Source of the DNA: Gimesia benthica
GTDB lineage: Bacteria > Planctomycetota > Planctomycetia > Planctomycetales > Planctomycetaceae
Length of the DNA: 64,000 nt
Direction: 5' to 3'
NCBI RefSeq assembly: GCF_009720525.1
Contig: NZ_CP043930.1
Location: 1,709,501-1,773,500, forward strand
In this document: one piece after another, positions 43,065 to 51,957 of the stretch
Layout of the letters: each line of letters opens with the position of its first letter
Position numbering within the stretch: position 1 is the first letter of the stretch
The notes under the pieces: generated by a model
What the model saw: the letters and a program-made list of their open reading frames with translations, nothing else
Told to the model about the DNA's origin: nothing
The model's database searches: none
Translations under genes and position numbers: made by a program

Positions 43065-46000
43065 TCAAATCGGAGATCCATTTAGAATGAAGTCAGACAA
43101 AGGCTCATTCAGCCCCCCAGGTGAAGCAATAAAACCGAAGGAGATCATCCCGCCGGCTGAAATATCTTCATTCCACGAGGCACCGCGAATGACGTAGGTA
43201 TCCCCCACATGCGAGACAATTTCAGCATTCCAGATATCAGTAATGTCCCCTGCAAAAGTGAACTCCAGCGTCCACTCTTCCAGGATGTCATCACTCTCAT
43301 TCCGAATCTCAACCGCCCCCTGGAACCCACTGCCCCAGTCATTGACGTTGGTAAAGTTGACTTCCGCAGAGGGGGTGGGAGCATCATTATCCTGTATGGA
43401 TCCAATCCCTGTATCAGTAACCAGAGTCGCTCCCACAACCTGATCAAGCACGACCTGGAATTCTTCTCCGGACTCAATCATTACGTCCCCCAGAATCGGG
43501 ACTGTGATTATTTTCTGAGTTTCTCCAGGCTGAAAGATCAGCTGACCACTGACAGCCTGATAGTCCATGCCTGCAATTGCAGTTCCGTCCTGAGTATTGA
43601 ACTGCACCATCACAGTCTCTGTCGCAGGCTCACTCAACGCAACGGTAAATACGGCTTGAACGATACCGGTATCCCCTTCCGTGACTGTCACATTGTTGAT
43701 GAACATCTCGGGAACGACAGCAACATACTCTTCGACGGTCACTGACACAGTCGTCGTAGTAACACTCCCCGACTCAGAAACGGTCGTATAAACAAAACTG
43801 TCTGCCCCCGAGTAGCCAGCATCCGGAGTATAGGTCAGCGTGCCATCCTGATTGTCGACAACTTCACCATGCGCTGGTTGAGTAAACGACTGCAGCGTCA
43901 ACCCGCTACTACCCATCCCGTTGACGGGATTGATGTAGTTCCCGGACATAACCAGCATACTCAGCATTGAAACCGAATCTGCATAGTAATTCGAGTGTGT
44001 CGTAGCCACACTGTCAAACACCGAGTTCAGCCAGGTTTGGTCTGCCGTATCAGAACCGGTCATGGCTGAAACGCCGACCGCTGCTCTGAAGAAGGGATCA
44101 CTCCAGTTATTCAATGGTGTTCCATCCAGCTGGTATCCTCCCAGAATCTGAGAGGGATTCCCTCCCGATGACTGCTGAAAGAACTCAGAAAGCATCTGTG
44201 CCTGAGCCAAAGAGACAGAGTCACCACTGAAAACGGCATCCGCACCTAAACGCCAGGGCACACGTCCCGCGTTATACCAGTAGTGTTGATCGTTGACCTC
44301 AAGAAATCCAGAAGGAGCCGGTGACACTGCACCAGTCTGAGGATCAACGGTCACAAAATCCGGAACCAGTCCCGTCCCTGATTGCTCCTGCAGCTTCGTC
44401 ATTACGTCCTGTGTTGCGGTGATAACTGCGTCCCAGGCTCCGGTCTGAGTCGCGGCTTCAAAAGCCCGAAAATGACCATTCATGAAGTCGCTGGTACGCA
44501 CTGACCATTGATTCCGCTGACCGCCGTTGGGATCAACCCAGTCTCCCAGCATCGGCAGATGACTTTGCGGACCGATCGTCGATTCATACATCGCATTAAT
44601 AATGGTGATCGCTTCCTGAAGATAATTGATCTCACCATCACTGCCCCATTGTGCGTCAGCCACCAGCAGAGCATAGGCAATATCGGCATCACCGTCGAAG
44701 GCACTGCTGTTTCCATACGCATCCGGTTGTGCCCAGTCCATCAGGTCAGGATTCCCTTCGCTGGGGTTGGCACGGGAATAACGGAACAGGCCATCAAAAA
44801 TGGTCTGTGCATTCGGATCGTAACCATCCATATGCGACAGGACCAGCATTCCATAGCCCTGGGCTTCTGAAGTAGTGCGTCCCTGTGAATCCATCACTAC
44901 CCGATAGCCATTCCCGCCTGAATCGACTCGCAGCCAGTCCGACTTCCATTGGTCGTAGTAGTTGGCCACAATCTGATCCAGTTGCTCCTGGCTATACTGG
45001 CTGGGTAGCAGTGTTCCATCCACATATTGCTGAACGTGACTGCCAAAATCTGGATCACCAGATGAAGTTCCAATCGAAATCGTGACAGATATTTCAAAGA
45101 GAGTTGTCACTGATATTTCATTTTCATTGGTCACTACATCATCATTGGTAATCGTATTAGTTGCGGTTGCAGTCCCCCCATCCAGTACCGCACCGACGGG
45201 ACTGCTCAGAGTCACATAAAACTGCTCGTCCGCTTCCACCTGTGTATCACCATAGATGCGAATCGAGATCGTTTTCGAAGTCTCCCCCACAGCAAATGAA
45301 ACCTGACCGCTGGAGGCTTCATAGTCTTCTCCTGCAGTCGCAGTTCCATTGGAGGTATGATAATTAACCGTAACAGGTTGTGTTGCCGCCTCAGACAACG
45401 AGATGACCAAAGTCGCCAGTACAGAACTACTTTCGCCCTCCACAACCGTGGCCCCAGCGATACTCACCACAGGCGTTACCTCTTCAGGAGGCTCTACGAG
45501 TCCCTCCCAGGCGACGGGATCCTGGTAATACTCCTGCACTTTGGTAATCCACCAGTAATCGTCGGTGGGCTCGCTACCTATGGAATCAGTACTGATCCCG
45601 ACACCCGCCCCGAAGAGAATCTGCCGGACTCCTGCCGCTCGTGCCTCTTCCACATGCGAACCCCAGGTAATCGTATTACCGTTAACCGTCAGTTTGCTGT
45701 CATTCAGTGCATTGGTGGAAAAGTAAGCCAGACGATCTCCACTTGCCGTAAACGTATCCCCCAGAAAAAAGGTTGGGGCAGAATCTTCATACTGACGAGT
45801 CGTGTTGGTAAGTGGATCGAAGACACCATTCTCATCATACGGGTTATCGGCCAGGCTGTCGTTGATGTGCCCGACCGGAAGTTGCCAGAGCACCATTTCA
45901 CGCTCTGTTGTCTGCGTGAGTGTCTGGACGATCAACAGATAATTGTGCCAGTGGTCACTGTTCCAGAACCAGGTACTACCCGCCGGATCGTCAGCTGCAC

Positions 46001-47834
46001 CATTCTGCGCCCCGGCATCCAGCCCATATTTATCCAGCGAGATAAAACCGGCTCCATAACTGAGAATACCGGCATCCATATAATACTGGGCAATCAATTC
46101 CGCTTCGCGGGCGATCGCGGCTCGCCCGGCTTCGATACCCAGCGTATCAGTCAGGTGCACGATACCTGTACCCGGAATCGGTGTCTCAATTCCCGGTGAT
46201 GCCCAGAGGTTAAACTGCCAGCCGAATTCCACATTCGGTGCATACTTGCTGATGCTGTAATTGATCGCTTCGATCAACCCGGTTACCGTATTATCGAATT
46301 GCGGATCCACGCCTGTTTGCAGGACACCACTACTGTAAGCGGCACTCGTCATCGCGGAGATATTACCCGCAGAGGTACCTGCGTTTTGCATCAGGTACCC
46401 AATAAAATCAGGCTCCATAATCATCTGTACCAGTTCGTCCCCTGCTTCGGTGCGAATGGTATCTAATGCAAATTTCAGATCCTGGAAATAGCTTTCCATA
46501 TACGACAGGCTTTGGATATGCGCCAGATCAGTCGTATAACTTTCTCCGCCATCCGGAATGTTGTAGTACACGAACTGAGGTATCATGCCCAGCTTCATAC
46601 TTTCGCGCACGTAACTGCTGACCCGGTCCGGATCCCAACTGCGCCACCCCGCAATCGGGCCCCCATTGAGATAGATATAACGCGAGTCTACATACTTGTT
46701 GGTCGCATCACTGTTACCATAATCCTGCCAGAACGAGAGGTCGCCAGAAGTATCTTCACTCACCGAGCCAATAGTCACATAATCCGGCAGGCCCGGAAGC
46801 TGGCCATCGACAGTCCGCACACGGATCCCGATAAACCGTTCTTCACCGGAATCAAGATCCATGATGCGCAGCGAAGCTCTGCCCGCCTCCAGTCCGGTGA
46901 TCCGTAACGTGTCCCCGTCCACCATCTCGGCCTGGATCACGCGTGAATTATTTGTCACCACGCTGAATTGCGCCGCCTGGTTAGGTGAGGTCAAAGTATA
47001 ATCATAGGCCGCCTGATCGATCGTTACCTGCAAGGCCTGCCCTGCCAGATCCACGCCCTGAATTCCGATTTCACTGGCATCTCCGGCAACGTAGACGACT
47101 TCATCACTCAGCGCAGTTCCGGCTGCATTACTGACTTCAACCTGATAACTGAATACGCCATAATCCCGATCCGTCAGCAACAAGCTGTCGGTCTGAGGCG
47201 TGGAACTGCCTGACAAGTCTGCCTCGTAGATCAGCGTCCCGTTCTCATACAGCTTCCAGTGATCTGCCGCATCCCCGGCCCAGAGATTCATCGTCACTCG
47301 AAATCCTCCGGAACTGGCGTCCGCCAGCACACTGACACTCGGTTTATTGGGTGCATTGATGACCGGATCAGGATCACTTGGGTCGTTCGGATCCGTTGGA
47401 TCACCATTTCCCATAAATACAAAATCAGTGGGTTCACTGTGAGTTCCTCTGGCGACAAATCCGATCGCCAGTGATTCTCCAGGATCCAAAGTATCATCCC
47501 AACTGGGAGGTGTGATCCGGTACTGGCCTCCACCCAGGTTCTGTACCTCGGCGTTCCAGAGTGACTCAATCGTGCCACTGTATTTGAATTCCAGTTTCCA
47601 GTCCGTGAAAGCAGTAGATTCATCATTGTTCAAAGTCAGAATCGCGGTTCGACCGGAGCCCCAGTCATTATCAACTTCGAACTGAATATCGGGCGCATCG
47701 GCCAGCGGATGCGCAGCCAGAAGCGTTCGTACTTCAAGCGATTCGGTCTGTTGAGAAATTGTGGCGCGAGACCGCCGGGGGGTAGAGTGCTGTGTAGAGA
47801 ACCAATGCAGCAGGGTCGCATAAAGTCGTCTCAT
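43065..47834 (-). CDS. Multimodular cellulase: CBM2, unassigned catalytic-like domain, Calx-beta, GH8, cadherin-like, Calx-beta, CBM2
   Basis: 1,589 residues from ATG 47834 (ATG 47909 is also in frame). N-terminal Arg-rich leader with ESLEVRTLLA, the same type of export motif as in the cadherin protein. Then CBM2 (about 45-140, DNDWGSGRTAILTLNN, WNAEVQNLGGGQYRI), an Fn3-like linker (about 160-260), a 450-residue domain (about 330-780) with PQFVYYNIPDGGES and IMEPDFIGYLMQN that looks like a TIM-barrel hydrolase, Calx-beta, a GH8 domain (about 905-1305) with EAQGYGMLVLSHMDGYD, FDGDADIAYALLVADAQWGS and LPMLGDWV, a cadherin-like TYTPDAGYSGADSFVY module, a second Calx-beta (about 1395-1490) and C-terminal CBM2 with WNAEIVSHVG. 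GH8 enzymes hydrolyse beta-1,4-glucans. Confidence 0.9.
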   Translation of the reverse strand: MRRLYATLLHWFSTQHSTPRRSRATISQQTESLEVRTLLAAHPLADAPDIQFEVDNDWGSGRTAILTLNNDESTAFTDWKLEFKYSGTIESLWNAEVQNLGGGQYRITPPSWDDTLDPGESLAIGFVARGTHSEPTDFVFMGNGDPTDPNDPSDPDPVINAPNKPSVSVLADASSGGFRVTMNLWAGDAADHWKLYENGTLIYEADLSGSSTPQTDSLLLTDRDYGVFSYQVEVSNAAGTALSDEVVYVAGDASEIGIQGVDLAGQALQVTIDQAAYDYTLTSPNQAAQFSVVTNNSRVIQAEMVDGDTLRITGLEAGRASLRIMDLDSGEERFIGIRVRTVDGQLPGLPDYVTIGSVSEDTSGDLSFWQDYGNSDATNKYVDSRYIYLNGGPIAGWRSWDPDRVSSYVRESMKLGMIPQFVYYNIPDGGESYTTDLAHIQSLSYMESYFQDLKFALDTIRTEAGDELVQMIMEPDFIGYLMQNAGTSAGNISAMTSAAYSSGVLQTGVDPQFDNTVTGLIEAINYSISKYAPNVEFGWQFNLWASPGIETPIPGTGIVHLTDTLGIEAGRAAIAREAELIAQYYMDAGILSYGAGFISLDKYGLDAGAQNGAADDPAGSTWFWNSDHWHNYLLIVQTLTQTTEREMVLWQLPVGHINDSLADNPYDENGVFDPLTNTTRQYEDSAPTFFLGDTFTASGDRLAYFSTNALNDSKLTVNGNTITWGSHVEEARAAGVRQILFGAGVGISTDSIGSEPTDDYWWITKVQEYYQDPVAWEGLVEPPEEVTPVVSIAGATVVEGESSSVLATLVISLSEAATQPVTVNYHTSNGTATAGEDYEASSGQVSFAVGETSKTISIRIYGDTQVEADEQFYVTLSSPVGAVLDGGTATATNTITNDDVVTNENEISVTTLFEISVTISIGTSSGDPDFGSHVQQYVDGTLLPSQYSQEQLDQIVANYYDQWKSDWLRVDSGGNGYRVVMDSQGRTTSEAQGYGMLVLSHMDGYDPNAQTIFDGLFRYSRANPSEGNPDLMDWAQPDAYGNSSAFDGDADIAYALLVADAQWGSDGEINYLQEAITIINAMYESTIGPQSHLPMLGDWVDPNGGQRNQWSVRTSDFMNGHFRAFEAATQTGAWDAVITATQDVMTKLQEQSGTGLVPDFVTVDPQTGAVSPAPSGFLEVNDQHYWYNAGRVPWRLGADAVFSGDSVSLAQAQMLSEFFQQSSGGNPSQILGGYQLDGTPLNNWSDPFFRAAVGVSAMTGSDTADQTWLNSVFDSVATTHSNYYADSVSMLSMLVMSGNYINPVNGMGSSGLTLQSFTQPAHGEVVDNQDGTLTYTPDAGYSGADSFVYTTVSESGSVTTTTVSVTVEEYVAVVPEMFINNVTVTEGDTGIVQAVFTVALSEPATETVMVQFNTQDGTAIAGMDYQAVSGQLIFQPGETQKIITVPILGDVMIESGEEFQVVLDQVVGATLVTDTGIGSIQDNDAPTPSAEVNFTNVNDWGSGFQGAVEIRNESDDILEEWTLEFTFAGDITDIWNAEIVSHVGDTYVIRGASWNEDISAGGMISFGFIASPGGLNEPLSDFILNGSPI

Positions 47835-48277
47835 TTCATCTGCTCTGCGAATACAGAGCCCTTTCAGTCTGTGCCAGGACAGTGCTTTTCTCATGCAGCA
47901 GGCCAGCATGAGAAAACAATGATGTTGGCACGGCTTCAGGATTCAGATGAAACTGAAACGTGCAAAACTCATCGTAACACTGCTTATCGTCGGGCGTGAG
48001 CAGAAGACCTGAAGGGAATCAGTCGGCCACATGCTCTATAGGTTCCCGCGAATCTCTTGGCGCGGAAGCTGTTTCGGCCCAGAACAAACAGCAATGTCCG
48101 ATTTTTAGAAATGCTTTTAACCTGGAACCAATCCAGGCTCAGAACAATTCGATTTAAACAGGTCCCCCTCCCCTGTGTCCAGATGAAATTTGAAAAGCTT
48201 TTTTGAAAAGCATGGACAGACTGGTGTGCTTATGAGGCTTTTGTGAAGGAAGGACAGACTTTCTGCTTCTCATCTAA
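47835..48277. other. Intergenic region
   Basis: About 440 bases between two minus-strand genes. It contains the upstream region of the cellulase gene, including an alternative in-frame start at 47909. No further gene or clear structure seen. Confidence 0.45.
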
Positions 48278-49624
48278 TTAGAAAAGTTCGTGAACCGGCT
48301 TTCCGGTCCCAACAATGCTGGTCGGTCGGCCTGAGGCATCATCGAAGTGAGTTTCCAGAGAGATCCCCATCTTCTGATAAATTGTTGCCAGCAGATCCAG
48401 GGGAGTAGTTTTGCGTTCGACCACAGCACCACCGAATTTTTCACTGGCCCCCACCACGCGTCCTCCTTTGATGCCGCCGCCAGCGAACATCACGGTGAAA
48501 CAGTTTGACCAGTGATCCCGTCCCGCGTGGCCGTTGATCATAGGCGTCCGGCCAAACTCACCCGCGCAGAAAATCATCACATCATCCAGCATACCTCGTG
48601 CTTCCAGATCTTCGATCAGCGTTGCCATCGCCTGATCGAGGGGAGGCAGATGTGTCTCCAGCCCTTTTTCGATATCGTTATGATGATCCCAATAGCCGGT
48701 ATTGATGGTCACGCAACTGCTGCCTGCCTCGACTAGCCTTCTTGCCAGTAATGCGCTTTGACCATACTGATGCCGACCATATTGATCTCGCAACCGGTTG
48801 TCTTCACTATTCAAATCAAAGGCTTTACGAACCCGTTCGCCCGTTACCATTTCCAGGGCCTGCTGTTTAAAGGTATCCAGCCCCTCGATGACTCCCGACT
48901 GATCAACCTCACGATTCAGAGTGTCAAACTGCTTCAGCAGTTCCCGCCGCGATTCGACACTTTTTAAAGTCAGACCGTCGGGTAGAGCCAGGTTGGGAAT
49001 TTTGAAGTTTTTGGAATTTGGATCCGTCCCCACTTCAAACGGGTTATACGATTTCCCCAGGTACACGGCCCCCTGATAGCCAAAGGCTTCTGACTTGGGG
49101 ATAGTAACATAGGGTGGCATATGCTCGGAATGCGCACCAATGGTACGCGCGATCACAGAACCAAAGGACGGTTTCTGAGGCGCATTTCGGGCCAGCGTGG
49201 GACCGAAGTAACCGGTCTGCATCCAGTGCGCAGAGGGCGCATGGATTCCGTTTTCATGATGCACCGATCTGACCTGCGAAATGTGATGCATCACCTTCGC
49301 CTGCAGGGGAAAACGCTCCGTCACATGAATATCCGGTACGGACGTGGAAACGGGTCGATACATCCCGCGATATTCAGCCGGAGCATGCGGTTTCATATCG
49401 TACGTATCCTGTTGGCTCATGCCTCCATGAGTCCAGAAGACGATCAAAGATTTATTGGACTTCGGCCGCACCGTTTCTGCTGCCGTGGCACGGGCTTGAA
49501 ACAGGTCAGCCAGTCCCAGACCTAACAGGGGTGCTCCCAACTGCAGGAAATTACGACGACTTACGCCAACACAATTGGAATATTGATTTCCTGACAAGGA
49601 TAACATCAAACGCGTCTCCCACAT
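48278..49624 (-). CDS. DUF1501 TAT-exported protein
   Basis: 448 residues. TAT signal SRRNFLQLGAPLLGLGLADL in the N-terminus (about 22-41). DUF1501 motifs: LIVFWTHGGMSQQDTYDMKP near 60, VRSVHHENGIHAPSAHWM, GQSALLARRLVEAGSSCVTI, WDHHNDIEKG, FCAGEFGRTP and GRDHWSNCFTVMFAGGG, and a C-terminal TTPLDLLATIYQKMGI. The family belongs to the alkaline-phosphatase/sulfatase-like superfamily and is hugely expanded in planctomycetes; function uncertain. The DUF1549/DUF1553 gene ends 36 bases upstream, forming the usual pair. Confidence 0.9.
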   Translation of the reverse strand: MWETRLMLSLSGNQYSNCVGVSRRNFLQLGAPLLGLGLADLFQARATAAETVRPKSNKSLIVFWTHGGMSQQDTYDMKPHAPAEYRGMYRPVSTSVPDIHVTERFPLQAKVMHHISQVRSVHHENGIHAPSAHWMQTGYFGPTLARNAPQKPSFGSVIARTIGAHSEHMPPYVTIPKSEAFGYQGAVYLGKSYNPFEVGTDPNSKNFKIPNLALPDGLTLKSVESRRELLKQFDTLNREVDQSGVIEGLDTFKQQALEMVTGERVRKAFDLNSEDNRLRDQYGRHQYGQSALLARRLVEAGSSCVTINTGYWDHHNDIEKGLETHLPPLDQAMATLIEDLEARGMLDDVMIFCAGEFGRTPMINGHAGRDHWSNCFTVMFAGGGIKGGRVVGASEKFGGAVVERKTTPLDLLATIYQKMGISLETHFDDASGRPTSIVGTGKPVHELF

Positions 49625-49660
49625 TAGTCCCAGCTGAATTCTGCCCGGGACAACAATCTG

Positions 49661-51940
49661 TCAATGATTCATCATAAACTCATTCGTGGCCAGGAGCGCC
49701 CAGACCAGTGAACGATACGCCTCATGTCGGTTCTTTTCGCTATTGAGATATTTCACAGCCATTTCGACTTCCGATGTTCTCGGGGGCCGCGATAAGGTCC
49801 GTACAAAGATCTCACGAACATTATCTGAATGCGTTTTCTGATTTGATGCCAGCAGTTCGATGTAACCATTTTTATCGGTCAGTTTTCGCTGGATCTCCTT
49901 CGAATTCACCAGTTCGAGCGCCTGCGACAATGCGGGATCCACGGTCCGCTCACACTCACAGGCCGATGTGCGGGCAGGTCGCCCAAAGACATCCAGGAAA
50001 TTGAAACGTACATTTTCATCGGGTAGATTCACCGCCCGCATCCCTTCAGGGAACACCCCCGGCCCTCCGGGGAAAACAGTGGGAACATCTAAAACCTGGC
50101 TGATCCCATCCAGCAGTACTTCCGCAGAAAGTCGCTTGGGGTAATACCGGGCAAAACACTGACTGTCTTCGGCATTGGTCTCATTCGGATTCGCACTGAG
50201 CCGATAGGCATAGGAATTCGTAATCTCTCGAATCAGCTGCTTCACATCATACCCATTCGCTGCAAAGTCATAGGCCAGCTCATCGAGCAGAACCGGATTC
50301 GTAGGCGGATTCGTGCTGCGGGCATCATCGATCGGGTGAATGATTCCCCGACCGAAAAAATGCCCCCACATCCGATTCACCATCGTCCTGGCGAAAAAGG
50401 GATTTTCCGGACCGGTCATCCATTTTGCCAGGTTGCGGCGGGGATCGTCAAAACGTGACACCTTAAAATCAGGACCTCCCAGCGGTCGAGGCTGCATCAG
50501 TTTTCCGCTCCGTGGGTTATGCACTTCTCCCTCATCTTTGAGATAAATCACTTCATTGGTAGGTACCTCGGCATCAGCAAAGCCCCCCTTGCGTCCTACG
50601 CGACTGAAGATGGCAGCGAAAGAATAGTAATCGTCCTCGCTCCAGCGTTCTGCAGGATGATGATGACACTGGGCACATTGAACCCTGACACCTAAAAACG
50701 CCTGTGCCACCGACTCCACGTAATCTGGCGTCGAACGGACCGAGCGGTACCAGATCGCGGGCGGATTCTGAGCCTGTCTGCCAGTGGCAGTCAGTAGCTC
50801 AGTCACAAAGCGATCGTAGGGCTTGTTGGCTGCGATGGAATCACGAATCCAGGCAGAGAACAGCATCGTCCCCGCCCGTTGATTGCGAGTGCCATAGCCG
50901 CTCCCCCGGTTCTGTAAAATATCAGCCCATTTTAAAGCGAAGTAACTGGCATACTCGGGACGCTCCAGCAGTCGATCGATCAATCGCTCCCGTTTGTCAG
51001 GTCGGGAATCCGCCAGATACTGTCTGACTTCGTCGACCGTAGGCAAGGTACCACAAATATCCAGAGTGACCCGGCGGATGAAGGTCGCATCATCTACTGG
51101 TTTCGAGGGTAGAATCCCCAGTTTTTTCCATTGGGCTACCAGGTGTTGATCGATCTTCGAGAGTTTCTCTTCCGAAGGATACCCTGCGAAATTTTGCTGC
51201 CCCGTGGAATGATAGGGAACCACTCCCTGGAAAACAGTAATCTTCTCTCCAAAGCGGGCCATCACGGCAAAGACTCCGCCACGCGATTGAGTGGTAATCA
51301 GACCTTCCTGATCAACCTTGCCGATTTCCGGATAGTTTGATTCGTAAATAGACTGGTGCGTGACGTCTCGCTGAGTCTCATCTGAAAAGTGAGCTGTCAC
51401 CCGCAGCTTCAGGCTGGAGCGCTGCTGAAATACACGGTTACCGGGCGACAGTTCAATTTTGATGATTTCAGGATCATCAGGATGTGGGCCAGCGGCTCCC
51501 TGTTCGATCCAGTCATGCAGCAACGCGTAGTCCGCGGAATCTCCTTCCAGTAACCGCCCTCCACCATGGGGCACCAGACCTGTTGCCTTGAGCAGCAGCA
51601 GACTTCGATCGGGATCACCGGGAAAGATTCGCCTCCCCCGTGATTCCCGCGCAATTGCAGAATAATCCATTGCAGGATCAAAACCGAGCAGGGAAATTTT
51701 AAACCCATTCTGCCCAGTCGATTTTCCGTGACAGCCCCCACTATTGCAGTTCAACCTGGTCAACAGAGGTACCACATCCGTAGTGAAATACACCTTCCGT
51801 TTCGCTGAATCCGCAGCCAGAGCTGGCGTCTTATCAGCAGCGTCCAGCATGCCCTGTCCTGAAACCAACAGGCAGACGATCATCCAGATCAGCTGATAAC
51901 TTCGTGTTATTGAATTCTGCTCATACAGGAGACGGAACAT
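49661..51940 (-). CDS. DUF1549/DUF1553 protein with a CxxxxCH haem-type motif and Ig-like domain
   Basis: 759 residues with an N-terminal signal (LIWMIVCLLVSGQGMLDAAD). A cytochrome-like segment (about 55-115) has CNSGGCHGK, i.e. C-x4-C-H rather than CxxCH. A bacterial Ig-like (BIG2) domain follows (about 150-235), then DUF1549 (LVAQWKKLGILPSKPVDDAT, FIRRVTLDICGTLPT, ALKWADILQNR, FLGVRVQCAQCHHHP) and DUF1553 (NPFFARTMVNRMWGHFFGRG, RLSAEVLLDGISQVLDVP, AYRSLVWALLATNEF). Known: planctomycete PSD1 family, paired with DUF1501. Secreted or periplasmic. Confidence 0.9.
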   Translation of the reverse strand: MFRLLYEQNSITRSYQLIWMIVCLLVSGQGMLDAADKTPALAADSAKRKVYFTTDVVPLLTRLNCNSGGCHGKSTGQNGFKISLLGFDPAMDYSAIARESRGRRIFPGDPDRSLLLLKATGLVPHGGGRLLEGDSADYALLHDWIEQGAAGPHPDDPEIIKIELSPGNRVFQQRSSLKLRVTAHFSDETQRDVTHQSIYESNYPEIGKVDQEGLITTQSRGGVFAVMARFGEKITVFQGVVPYHSTGQQNFAGYPSEEKLSKIDQHLVAQWKKLGILPSKPVDDATFIRRVTLDICGTLPTVDEVRQYLADSRPDKRERLIDRLLERPEYASYFALKWADILQNRGSGYGTRNQRAGTMLFSAWIRDSIAANKPYDRFVTELLTATGRQAQNPPAIWYRSVRSTPDYVESVAQAFLGVRVQCAQCHHHPAERWSEDDYYSFAAIFSRVGRKGGFADAEVPTNEVIYLKDEGEVHNPRSGKLMQPRPLGGPDFKVSRFDDPRRNLAKWMTGPENPFFARTMVNRMWGHFFGRGIIHPIDDARSTNPPTNPVLLDELAYDFAANGYDVKQLIREITNSYAYRLSANPNETNAEDSQCFARYYPKRLSAEVLLDGISQVLDVPTVFPGGPGVFPEGMRAVNLPDENVRFNFLDVFGRPARTSACECERTVDPALSQALELVNSKEIQRKLTDKNGYIELLASNQKTHSDNVREIFVRTLSRPPRTSEVEMAVKYLNSEKNRHEAYRSLVWALLATNEFMMNH

Positions 51941-51957
51941 GAAATCTCGATTCGCTC

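Noticed and set aside
45357-46199. 280-codon plus-strand frame inside the cellulase gene
   Set aside because: It is antisense to the GH-like domain, whose minus-strand frame carries recognisable modules; the plus frame is a shadow.
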